Part shown: piece by piece, positions 1 to 5,805 of the stretch
Layout: each line of letters begins with the position of its first letter
Position numbering within the stretch: position 1 is the first letter of the stretch
NCBI GenBank assembly: GCA_016875955.1
Contig: VGOH01000051.1
Span: 1-7,408 of the forward strand
DNA from: Chloroflexota bacterium
Lineage (GTDB): Bacteria; Chloroflexota; Dehalococcoidia; Dehalococcoidales; RBG-16-60-22
Reading direction: 5' to 3'
DNA length: 7,408 nt
Program-made: the position numbers and the translations under genes
The notes under the pieces: generated by a model
Told to the model about the DNA's origin: nothing
What the model saw: the letters and a program-made list of their open reading frames with translations, nothing else
Databases searched by the model: none

Positions 1-1
1 C

Positions 2-187
2 CTGCTGAGCCGCATGGCCGGCCGCATCCGAGATAGCATTCGCACCGCCATCGAAGCCGGCATCACCGACCCCACCTTCGTCACCCTGGGCGAGGAGGTG
101 CGGGCCTGGAAGTTCGTGTTGGATGGGCGGTTTGATGGGGTGAGGGGAGAAAGTAGACAGGGTGGTGGGGGAGTGGTTTGGATATAA
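2..187 (+). CDS. 3' end of an unrecognised protein (5' end outside window)
   Basis: An open frame enters from the left edge and ends at TAA 185-187. The first 45 or so residues look like real protein: an amphipathic stretch (LLSRMAGRIRDSIRTAIEAG) followed by a segment containing TLGEEVRAWKFVLDGRF. The last 15 or so residues, from a G-rich stretch of DNA, look like low-complexity tail. I do not recognise the family; it is not an evident Cas1, Cas2, Cas4 or Cas6 C-terminus. Its stop codon overlaps the cas3 ribosome binding site and the gap to the cas3 ATG is 11 bp, so the two could be co-transcribed. The frame could also be a chance continuation past a true end lost by mutation. Confidence that it is coding is moderate; the function is unknown. 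Confidence 0.5.
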   Translation: MLSRMAGRIRDSIRTAIEAGITDPTFVTLGEEVRAWKFVLDGRFDGVRGESRQGGGGVVWI

Positions 188-198
188 GGAGACGGACG

Positions 199-1254
199 AT
201 GGATGAATCCTTTGCCACCATCTTCAATGCACTTAGCCCTTACGGGCGTTTTCAAACAGAGCCTGCAGAGCATCTTCTGGCCGGGCAAAATGTGATCCTG
301 CAAGCCCCGACCGGTTCAGGCAAAACCAAGGCAGCGCTATTCCCGTATCTCTTGGCCCGGAGAGAAAGGATTGATTTCCCTCGCAAGCTGCTCTACTGCG
401 TGCCTATGCGGGTGCTGGCCCGAAGCTTCTGGGATGACCTGAAAAAGGATGAGCGGCACGCTGGCCTGGACGCTCGCCTGCAAACTGGAGAGCAGCAAGA
501 TGATCGGCGGCTGGAAGGCGAGATTACCTTTGCCACCATTGACCAGATTCTCTCCAGCTTCCTGAATATCCCTTACTCCTTGAGCCTACGCCAGGGCAAC
601 GTGAATGCAGGGGCATTGGTCTCCTCCTACCTGGTCTTTGACGAGTTCCACTTGCTGGATCCAGATTCAACCCTACCCACCACCTTGGAGATGCTGCGCA
701 CACTAAAGGGGGTCACGCCCTTTGTCCTGATGACAGCTACCTTTTCCAGGGAGATGCTCAACCGGCTGGCCTCTTTACTGGATGCCGAAGTGGTCACCGT
801 CAGCGATGACGAGCTTCAAAGAATCCCCACACAAAAGGAGAAGAAGCGATGGTTTCATCGGGTAGATGCGCCACTTACAGCCGGGGCTGTGTTACAGCAT
901 CATCGCACCCGCTCCATTGCCATCTGCAACACGGTGGAGCGGGCCCAGAACCTCTTCGAAGAACTAAGCACCCAGGCCGACTCAGGCATCCAGGTTATTC
1001 TGCTTCATTCCCGATTCCTTAGAGAACATCGGCGGGAAAAGGAAGACAATGTACGTCGTCTCTTTGGCAAGGACAGAGAGAAGGCCGGCAATGTCATCCT
1101 GGTGGCTACGCAGGTCATTGAGGTGGGGCTGGATATACCTGTGAGGTCATGCACACCGAGGTGGCTCCTGCCAGTGCAATCCTGCAACGAGCTGGCCGCT
1201 GTGCCCGCTTCGAGAACGAGAAGGGCGATATCTACGTTTACCAGGTGCCTCTGA
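199..1254 (+). CDS. cas3: Cas3 helicase portion (first frame, truncated by the frameshift)
   Basis: This is the reading frame a ribosome would follow from ATG 199: 351 codons, of which about 313 are authentic Cas3 and the last 38 are out of frame. Seen directly: Walker A APTGSGKT at residues 36-43, motif Ia around CVPMRVLARS, a DEFH box (DExH motif II) at 148-151, motif III TAT at 179-181, a RecA2 strand with AICNTVERAQNLFEEL, and motif V ending GLDI just before the lesion. Motif VI is missing from this product, so it should not hydrolyse ATP productively even if stable. The in-frame TTG at 178 is a worse start, because it lies upstream of the TAAGGAG site rather than after it. Neighbour: 11 bp after the preceding stop codon. 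Confidence 0.75.
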   Translation: MDESFATIFNALSPYGRFQTEPAEHLLAGQNVILQAPTGSGKTKAALFPYLLARRERIDFPRKLLYCVPMRVLARSFWDDLKKDERHAGLDARLQTGEQQDDRRLEGEITFATIDQILSSFLNIPYSLSLRQGNVNAGALVSSYLVFDEFHLLDPDSTLPTTLEMLRTLKGVTPFVLMTATFSREMLNRLASLLDAEVVTVSDDELQRIPTQKEKKRWFHRVDAPLTAGAVLQHHRTRSIAICNTVERAQNLFEELSTQADSGIQVILLHSRFLREHRREKEDNVRRLFGKDREKAGNVILVATQVIEVGLDIPVRSCTPRWLLPVQSCNELAAVPASRTRRAISTFTRCL

Positions 1255-2591
1255 ACCGAAAAGGTGAGCTGAATTATGCCCCCTACCTTGGCGAACAGGC
1301 AACTTTATCGAGGAAGACTTGGGAAGCTTTGCCCTCGTTTGCCGGAGAGAACATGGATTTCATGGCCGAGCAACGCCTAGTGAACCTGGTCCACGCTGAG
1401 GCCGATGGCCGGATGTTGGATGGTCTGGAACAGGCCCGCTATGCCCATCGCAATGAGATGAATAAAGCCATTGGGCAACAAGAGATGGGATTGGCTCGAG
1501 AACTGATCCGTAAAGACGATTCCGTCACTGTGCTGGTGCATCCGAACCCAACGGTGATTGAAAATCCCTATGACCTAGAAGGCTTTTCACTATTCTTTGG
1601 CACGCTGCATGGGCAGTTCAAGGAATGGCAAGAAGCAGAACTGCCCAACGACGAGATTACCTGGCTGCTCAAGTATCCCAGGGAGAAAGATAGTGAGGAA
1701 GGTGAAGACCGCCCGGTTCGCTATGAATGGATTTCCGTGGATGATCAGCGGAGTCTGAGCTATTCGCCTCTTCACGTGGTCAACCCCCGTCTGGCCCGAT
1801 ACGACAGCAATGTCGGCTTCCGTTTCGCCCCCGGTGGAGACTTTTGCTCGCCGACCCTGAAAGGCCAGCCAGCCAGCGTAAGTGCAGAGCGGCAACGGGG
1901 GTATCGTCGGGAAAGCTACCAGGAACACATCCAAAAGATGCTGGACTTTCACCAGGATCGGTTGTCCTGGGAGCTTGCCTATCCCGCTGCCCGGCTGGAG
2001 CAACAAATGGGCCTGCCGGCAGGCTCGTTGGAACGCGCCGTTCGTCTGGCCATCGCCTTGCACGATGTGGGCAAGATGGATCGGCGTTGGCAGGGATGGG
2101 CTCACGAGTGGCAACAGCGGATCGGGTCGCCTGTGGCGGGCGATTACATGGTGGCCCACACGGATTACAACCCTGACGACCCCCGTCACCAGGCCGCCGA
2201 AGCCAAGATGCCCGGCTCTCGTCCACCACACGCCGCCGAGAGCGCAGTGGCCGTGCTCAAAGTGTTGCACCAACTCTTGGGAGCGCCAGGGCCGGGCGAT
2301 CCTGCGTTGAAGCTGCTGAAAGCCATCTTCACCGCCATTGCCCGGCACCACTCACCACAGGCGGACAGCTATAAGGATTTCTCTTTGCATCACGCCGCCC
2401 GGCCCACACTGGCCCAGGTTCTGGTAGGCGTGAAGGGAAGCGAGCAGGTCAGCCAGGCGCTAGAGCCGAGCAAGAAACACCAACCGATCACTGGCCTTCT
2501 GGTGCAACCGGATAGCAGGGACGAACTACTGGCTTACTTTCTCATCGTGCGGGCTCTCCGACTGGCAGACCAGGGTTCATTGAGAAGATAA
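1149..2591 (+). CDS. cas3: Cas3 helicase motif VI plus C-terminal HD nuclease portion (second frame)
   Basis: The second frame is open from 1122; its first ATG is 1149, giving 480 residues. Motif VI, QRAGRCAR, is at residues 13-20. After a linker comes an HD-family nuclease domain with the expected metal ligands in order: HD at 305-306 (HDVGK), His361 (PPHAAES), His400-His401 (ARHHSP) and Asp474 in LRLADQ, six residues before the C-terminus. These are the hallmarks of Cas3'' single-stranded DNA nuclease. Only a poor GAGG lies before ATG 1149, at 2-nt spacing, so independent translation as a separate Cas3'' protein is unlikely; most probably it is the 3' half of the interrupted gene. Separate helicase and HD proteins do exist in subtype I-A, but here the break falls inside the helicase, between motifs V and VI, not at a domain border. 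Confidence 0.7.
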   Translation: MHTEVAPASAILQRAGRCARFENEKGDIYVYQVPLNRKGELNYAPYLGEQATLSRKTWEALPSFAGENMDFMAEQRLVNLVHAEADGRMLDGLEQARYAHRNEMNKAIGQQEMGLARELIRKDDSVTVLVHPNPTVIENPYDLEGFSLFFGTLHGQFKEWQEAELPNDEITWLLKYPREKDSEEGEDRPVRYEWISVDDQRSLSYSPLHVVNPRLARYDSNVGFRFAPGGDFCSPTLKGQPASVSAERQRGYRRESYQEHIQKMLDFHQDRLSWELAYPAARLEQQMGLPAGSLERAVRLAIALHDVGKMDRRWQGWAHEWQQRIGSPVAGDYMVAHTDYNPDDPRHQAAEAKMPGSRPPHAAESAVAVLKVLHQLLGAPGPGDPALKLLKAIFTAIARHHSPQADSYKDFSLHHAARPTLAQVLVGVKGSEQVSQALEPSKKHQPITGLLVQPDSRDELLAYFLIVRALRLADQGSLRR

Positions 2592-2622
2592 AAAGGAGAG
2601 AATCGGAAAGGCGGAAAAGAAA

Positions 2623-2664
2623 AACCGAGGCAAGTATCCTTGAACGGATCGAAAGGCCTCGGTT
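2623..2664 (+). terminator. Hairpin downstream of cas3, possible terminator
   Basis: A perfect 9-bp inverted repeat, AACCGAGGC (2623-2631) and GCCTCGGTT (2656-2664), encloses a 24-nt loop. The loop can itself fold a small stem, ATCC (2636-2639) with GGAT (2646-2649). It lies 31 nt after the cas3 stop and about 80 nt before the next operon's promoter, where a terminator would be expected. It is followed by AATTGA rather than a long T-run, so intrinsic termination would be weak; an mRNA 3'-end stabiliser or protein site is also possible. Confidence 0.5.
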
Positions 2665-2671
2665 AATTGAG

Positions 2672-2686
2672 AAATACGCTGTCTAT
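2672..2686 (+). repeat. Direct repeat copy 1 upstream of the operon promoter
   Basis: AAATACGCTGTCTAT matches the segment at 2774-2788 at 14 of 15 positions, 102 bp apart. This copy lies about 57 bp upstream of the -35 box, in otherwise non-coding sequence. Confidence 0.5.
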
Positions 2687-2710
2687 CTTTCAGTACCCTA
2701 GCTGCGGGTC

Positions 2711-2742
2711 ATGTGCTGTGGCAGAAGGTAGTGAAAGCACAT
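2711..2742. promoter_or_regulatory. Inverted repeat abutting the -35 box, candidate operator or activator site
   Basis: The arms ATGTGCT (2711-2717) and AGCACAT (2736-2742) are perfect inverted repeats with an 18-nt spacer; the second arm ends at the base before TTGACA. Half-site spacing of 25 nt start to start is a little over two helical turns, compatible with a dimeric regulator. A 7-bp dyad can arise by chance in 150 bp, so this is suggestive only. Confidence 0.3.
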
Positions 2743-2771
2743 TTGACAAATTGCCTGTCTTGTGTTATACT
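2743..2771 (+). promoter_or_regulatory. Sigma-70 promoter with extended -10, driving the cas8-cas7-cas5 operon
   Basis: A perfect -35 box TTGACA (2743-2748), a 17-bp spacer and a -10 box TATACT (2766-2771; five of six match TATAAT) are preceded by the extended -10 motif TGT at 2763-2765. Transcription should start near 2777-2779, leaving a leader of about 38 nt before the ATG at 2816. The match makes this a strong constitutive-looking promoter, unless the adjoining repeats bind a repressor. It also gives the effector operon its own transcription unit apart from cas3. Confidence 0.85.
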
Positions 2772-2773
2772 GT

Positions 2774-2788
2774 AAATACGCTATCTAT
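2774..2788 (+). promoter_or_regulatory. Direct repeat copy 2 on the predicted transcription start, candidate operator
   Basis: AAATACGCTATCTAT begins 3 bp after the -10 box and spans about -4 to +10 of the predicted transcript. A repressor bound here would block initiation, and the second copy at 2672-2686 could support looping or cooperative binding. No regulator gene is identifiable in the window. Confidence 0.4.
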
Positions 2789-2815
2789 AGGTTCAAAATA
2801 CTGGAGGTAGACACA

Positions 2816-3091
2816 ATGATAGGTTATAGTCGTATCACCGTAGATGCCGACGTCCTCCGGGTTCGATTTGAACGGGTCGGCCCCGGAACCAAATTCGACA
2901 CCATTCTTGATGCCTTTCGTGAAAACTTCCCTTTCGCTACCTGGGACAATGTCCGTAGGGCTTGGTCGTTACCAGCCTCCTACCTGCCTCAAGTCCAACA
3001 GTTCTGCCTGGCCCTATTTGGCTCAACGAACGTCAAAATCCAATATCATCATACCACCAATCGCGCTTTTTGTCAACTAACTCTCTTATGA
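2816..3091 (+). CDS. Unrecognised 91-aa protein, first gene of the cas effector operon
   Basis: Start ATG 2816 is chosen because GGAGGT (2803-2808) sits 7 nt upstream. The longer frame beginning at GTG 2762 would start inside the promoter. The product is small and soluble-looking, with no signal peptide or membrane segment. It has a beta-rich start (MIGYSRITVDADVLRVRFERV), a helix containing FDTILDAFRENFPF, then WDNVRRAWSLPASYL and a helix with QVQQFCLALFG. The F..W....RAW.LP...L..V..F pattern faintly recalls HARP-like modules of some helicases; I put little weight on this. It is 21 bp before cas8 and the first gene behind a strong promoter, so it is probably made with the effector subunits. 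Possible roles are an operon regulator, an accessory Cascade protein or an unrelated small protein. In Myxococcus the small gene devI also precedes devTRS, but no sequence similarity is claimed. Confidence 0.75.
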   Translation: MIGYSRITVDADVLRVRFERVGPGTKFDTILDAFRENFPFATWDNVRRAWSLPASYLPQVQQFCLALFGSTNVKIQYHHTTNRAFCQLTLL

Positions 3092-3112
3092 ATTGGTGAC
3101 GAAGGAGGAGGA

Positions 3113-4834
3113 ATGTATCGATCTACTTACTGCGTGGACAAGCGCACTGGCACTTTCGCCGATGTCTTCGCGGCCTACGGCCTAGCGACGCTCTTGGACA
3201 GCGTGCTGGCTCATTTCGCAGAGGGTGATCACTGGGTACGCCTGCGCGATCAGGGTGCCTACTATGCTGTCGAACTCAGCCATCCGCTGCAACAAGAATG
3301 GGTAGACAACGCCCCTTTTCAAACCCTGACTCCGTATATCCAGACTGGCCGGGCTGATCCGCAGGCCCTGGCAAGCCTGCCTGCTTCTATGATCGTGGAC
3401 TATCAGCAGGAATGGGATAAGTTCCGACAATACATCCAGATCCCCCAAGATGTGCGGGAGAAAATGCCCCAGGAGCAGGCCGCGCAAGCAAAACCGCACC
3501 CCCAGTTTTCTCTCTTCGCCTGGGTGGGGGAGCGACGGATGCAGGCCCTGGGCTCGTACAACGGATTGATCCTACGCTGGCAAACTCTGGCCCCTTATTT
3601 CGCCGAGAACCTGCGCCATATTCTGATGCTGTTCGCTGCTCCGGATGTGGACGTTGAGGCTGTGGAAAATGCCTGGCGCAAACGAATGAAGGAACTGGGA
3701 GTAGATGTCAAGAGCGACGCTACCCTGCTCCAACTTTTCAACCCCAGCCAAGGTAAGGGGCAGAACGAACCCAAGTCTAGCCGCCTGGAGATGGGCAACA
3801 TCAAATCCTTTTGGCTGCTGGAGTATCTCAAAGCGGTGGGGATGTATCACTGCGCCGTACCCCGCCGAGTGCAAGGCACTGATGACCGCAAGACCTATGC
3901 CCTGGCGCCGGTGAGCATGCGCCTGGGAGCCAACGATGCTGTCCTGGCGGCCTTCCAAGAGGCTCTGTGGAACGATACGGCAGTAAAGATGGACATCCTG
4001 GCTGCTCTGCGCTACACCAAGTGTTTCTTGAATTGGTGCGAGGCGGAACAAGGAAAGGATCTGCTGGCTGAACTGTTGGGGCAAGGGCCAGAGAACTTTG
4101 TGGCCGGGATGTATGTGGCTTACTACAAGAGCCTGGGCCAGGCTTCGGCAGTGATGAACCTATCCTTTATCGAGTTGCCCCGCTGGATGCGGGTACAGTC
4201 GCCAGATGACGTAAACACTTACAAGGAGGTGATCGAGGAGCACGAAAATATCATTCGGAACATTGACGAGGAGAAAGGAGGATACGACCTGCTGGTCTAC
4301 TATCGGGATTTCCTATCCGGCGGGAAGTGGGAGGCGTTCTTCGACTTCACCGCCGCCTATGGCCCATTCCTGATGCGAGAATTAGATCGAGAGCGCTACT
4401 GGGTGAGGCCGTTCACCACTAAAAACCTGGAGGTGTTGATTATGAAAAGCAACGAGCCACTAGCGCCCATTATAGAGACCCCAGGCTTTCGCAACATTGC
4501 TGAGGCCATCCGCCGCAGCACGATCATCCCTCAATATCGAGGACGAGGCGAGAGCGAGTATGACATCCGTTACGGCCTGGGGCAAGAACTCAAACGCAAG
4601 GCCCTCTACAGCGATGAGTTCATAGCTGCCCTGAGTGAGTTCATGCAAAGCTACAATGCCGAGAATGCCCGTGTCTACGAGAAGACCGGGAGACAGTACC
4701 GAAAGAACATCCTGACCACCGATGTGGAGGACGTCGTGCGTCTGGTGGACAGGTACGGAGCCACCACTGTCGGCAACCTGCTGATAGCCTTTGGCTATGC
4801 CAGAGAACCAAGAGAAGAGGAGGAACAGAAATGA
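3113..4834 (+). CDS. cas8: Cas8-like large subunit of Cascade (DevT/Cas8a1-type)
   Basis: Assigned as the type I large subunit mainly by position and size: 573 residues, directly before unmistakable cas7 and cas5 genes, matching the devT-devR-devS order. Cas8 proteins recognise the PAM, contact the crRNA handle and help recruit Cas3. The family diverges fast and I see no catalytic motif and no CxxC zinc pair. The C-terminal 130 residues are mostly predicted helix (FRNIAEAIRRST, YDIRYGLGQELKRKA, FIAALSEFMQSYNAENARV, VEDVVRLVDRYG) and look like the fused small-subunit domain. ATG 3113 follows AAGGAGGAGGA, a purine-rich site whose core sits only 3-4 nt from the start, a less ideal spacing than its neighbours have. 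The stop overlaps the cas7 start (ATGA 4831-4834), implying translational coupling. No truncation is evident. Confidence 0.82.
   Translation: MYRSTYCVDKRTGTFADVFAAYGLATLLDSVLAHFAEGDHWVRLRDQGAYYAVELSHPLQQEWVDNAPFQTLTPYIQTGRADPQALASLPASMIVDYQQEWDKFRQYIQIPQDVREKMPQEQAAQAKPHPQFSLFAWVGERRMQALGSYNGLILRWQTLAPYFAENLRHILMLFAAPDVDVEAVENAWRKRMKELGVDVKSDATLLQLFNPSQGKGQNEPKSSRLEMGNIKSFWLLEYLKAVGMYHCAVPRRVQGTDDRKTYALAPVSMRLGANDAVLAAFQEALWNDTAVKMDILAALRYTKCFLNWCEAEQGKDLLAELLGQGPENFVAGMYVAYYKSLGQASAVMNLSFIELPRWMRVQSPDDVNTYKEVIEEHENIIRNIDEEKGGYDLLVYYRDFLSGGKWEAFFDFTAAYGPFLMRELDRERYWVRPFTTKNLEVLIMKSNEPLAPIIETPGFRNIAEAIRRSTIIPQYRGRGESEYDIRYGLGQELKRKALYSDEFIAALSEFMQSYNAENARVYEKTGRQYRKNILTTDVEDVVRLVDRYGATTVGNLLIAFGYAREPREEEEQK
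4429..4444 (+). promoter_or_regulatory. Internal ribosome binding site and start codon within cas8
   Basis: GGAGGT, a 7-nt spacer GTTGATT, then ATG. The spacing equals that of the ribosome binding sites at 2803 and 5793, and is better than at the cas8 start itself. Higher initiation here than at cas8 would suit a subunit present in several copies per complex. Confidence 0.6.
4442..4834 (+). CDS. cas11: Putative Cas11 small subunit translated from an internal start within cas8
   Basis: Inside cas8, GGAGGT (4429-4434) lies exactly 7 nt before an ATG at 4442 that is in the cas8 frame (Met444). The product would be 130 residues, mostly helical, ending at the same stop as Cas8. Small subunits (Cas11) of type I complexes are typically about 100-150-residue helical proteins lying along the belly of Cascade. 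In subtypes I-B, I-C and I-D they are known to come from internal initiation within the large-subunit gene. Three points favour a real start here. The same CTGGAGGT-N7-ATG arrangement occurs at the 91-aa gene (2801-2818). The GGAGGT-N7-ATG spacing recurs at cas5. The fragment coincides with a plausible domain border. No separate csa5/cas11-like gene is obvious nearby. This is an inference from sequence; the site could be inert. Confidence 0.6.
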   Translation: MKSNEPLAPIIETPGFRNIAEAIRRSTIIPQYRGRGESEYDIRYGLGQELKRKALYSDEFIAALSEFMQSYNAENARVYEKTGRQYRKNILTTDVEDVVRLVDRYGATTVGNLLIAFGYAREPREEEEQK

Positions 4835-5793
4835 GTGAGAAACAAGCCGTTTATTCCCTTTCCATCTGCGGACGGGCTATTCTGGACATGCACTCCCTGA
4901 ACAACGAGGGAGGTGAGGGGAACCAGATTGCCACGCGGATGGTGAACGTGGTCTACCGGGACCAGGCTAGCGGTGAGTACAAGCTAGCCACCGTCAACGC
5001 TGTGTCCGGGGACATGTTCAAGCACATCCAGGCCGAACACCTGTACTTGTTGGCGAAGGGGAAACTGCCTCTGTGTCAGGGCTGCCAGAAGTTCAGCGCC
5101 AGTCGCATCCTGGACGATCCTGACTTTATGGGTGCCCTGCCCCGTCAGGACAGCACCGTCATTGACGAACTTTTGAAGCATTGTGCCTTGGATGACATGG
5201 AGGGCAACTTGATTGCCAAGATGCCTCGTTCTATCCCTCGCAAATCGGTAGCCGAATTTGGCTGGGTGGTCGGCGTGCCAGACTACACCACCACTGAGAG
5301 CTACTTCCATGTGCGCTACGCAGCAGAACGTGGTGAGCGACCGGAAGAAGCCCAACAGCAAGCTATCTTCCATCGCCCGGCCAGTTCCGGCGTGTATGCC
5401 ATCGTCACTAACTTCGAAATGGCCCGCATTGGCTTTAACGACATCTCTCAGCAGTACCCCATACCTGACGATGAGCGGGAGCGGCGGTACCTGGCTTTCA
5501 TGGAGAGCATCCTCTACACCTTCATCGAGCCCAATGGGGCCATGCGCGGTACACAGAACCCGCACATCGTGGAATTCGAGGGAGTGGTGAGCGTGACCAA
5601 CCAGGTAATGCCTGCTCCGGCCCTGAGCCCCTTGGATGAAGATTATCGCCAGGAAGTGGAACGAGTAGCCGGGGCCCTGAATGGCCTAAAGCCTGGGGCC
5701 ATAGCCGTCCACCGCTTTGACTCCATGGGCCAGTTCGCCGAGGTGATGAAAGGGCTCATCAAGAGCACAGAGCCTTACAAGCTGGCCTGGTAG
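4831..5793 (+). CDS. cas7: Cas7 (DevR/Csa2-type) Cascade backbone subunit
   Basis: Cas7 is an RRM-fold RAMP protein that polymerises along the crRNA spacer and forms the Cascade backbone. The 320-residue length fits the DevR/Csa2 group. Visible family hallmarks are the N-terminal strand with YSLSICGRAILDMHSLNNEG (8-27), the TVNAVSGDMFKH segment (54-65), paired cysteines LCQGCQ (Cys82, Cys85) with a further Cys118 before LDDMEG, the SVAEFGW/YFHVRYA region, and FHRPASSGVYAIV from residue 180 followed by MARIGFN. Cys82, Cys85 and Cys118 could hold a metal, as conserved cysteines recur at these places in the family. ATG 4831 overlaps the cas8 stop by 4 nt and follows AGGAGG at 4818-4823. Myxococcus DevR autoregulates its operon; whether this protein does is unknown. 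Confidence 0.93.
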   Translation: MSEKQAVYSLSICGRAILDMHSLNNEGGEGNQIATRMVNVVYRDQASGEYKLATVNAVSGDMFKHIQAEHLYLLAKGKLPLCQGCQKFSASRILDDPDFMGALPRQDSTVIDELLKHCALDDMEGNLIAKMPRSIPRKSVAEFGWVVGVPDYTTTESYFHVRYAAERGERPEEAQQQAIFHRPASSGVYAIVTNFEMARIGFNDISQQYPIPDDERERRYLAFMESILYTFIEPNGAMRGTQNPHIVEFEGVVSVTNQVMPAPALSPLDEDYRQEVERVAGALNGLKPGAIAVHRFDSMGQFAEVMKGLIKSTEPYKLAW

Positions 5794-5805
5794 GAGGTGA
5801 TAACG

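Larger units (their letters stand above)
199..2591 (+). pseudogene. cas3: cas3, type I CRISPR helicase-nuclease with C-terminal HD domain, interrupted by a frameshift
   Basis: Cas3 is the effector of type I CRISPR systems: Cascade recruits it to an R-loop, where its SF2 helicase pulls in DNA and its HD nuclease cuts it. Read across two frames, the gene gives one protein of about 797 residues with a complete set of helicase motifs followed by a complete HD domain. The first frame ends at 1254; the second is open from 1122 to 2591. Motif V (VIEVGLDI) is in the first frame. The family's usual continuation, CEVMHTEVAPASAILQRAGR, is in the second. The frames join if one base is missing near 1135-1139: after GAT ATA, an xCC codon must precede TGT GAG. 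The start is ATG 199, preceded by TAAGGAG at 185-191. Order is helicase then HD, the reverse of common Cas3. The lesion may be a true mutation or a sequencing/assembly error. Confidence 0.88.

Noticed and set aside
1122..1145. Programmed -1 frameshift joining the two cas3 halves
   Set aside because: No X XXY YYZ heptamer is present near the homology-defined junction, and slipping on GGGG (1125-1128) would destroy conserved motif V residues.
1590..2351. Long antisense open frame opposite the cas3 HD region
   Set aside because: It is a shadow of a strongly supported Cas3 domain; its translation is biased and resembles no protein family I know.
1149..2591. The HD half as an independent cas3'' gene
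   Set aside because: The split falls inside the helicase (motif VI is on the downstream half), and ATG 1149 lacks a well-placed ribosome binding site.
2762..2815. Upstream GTG start extending the small leading gene by 18 codons
   Set aside because: It begins inside the promoter's -10 region, before the predicted transcript start; ATG 2816 has an ideal ribosome binding site.
2592..2815. CRISPR array or leader between cas3 and cas8
   Set aside because: Only one 15-bp near-repeat pair, 102 bp apart, and one hairpin are present; there are no regularly spaced repeats of 25-40 bp.
4223..4234. AAGGAGGTGATC inside cas8, an even longer anti-16S match than the proposed Cas11 site
   Set aside because: No ATG, GTG or TTG lies at a workable distance downstream. 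The motif follows from the ordinary codons for Lys-Glu-Val-Ile, which also warns that such motifs can be accidental.
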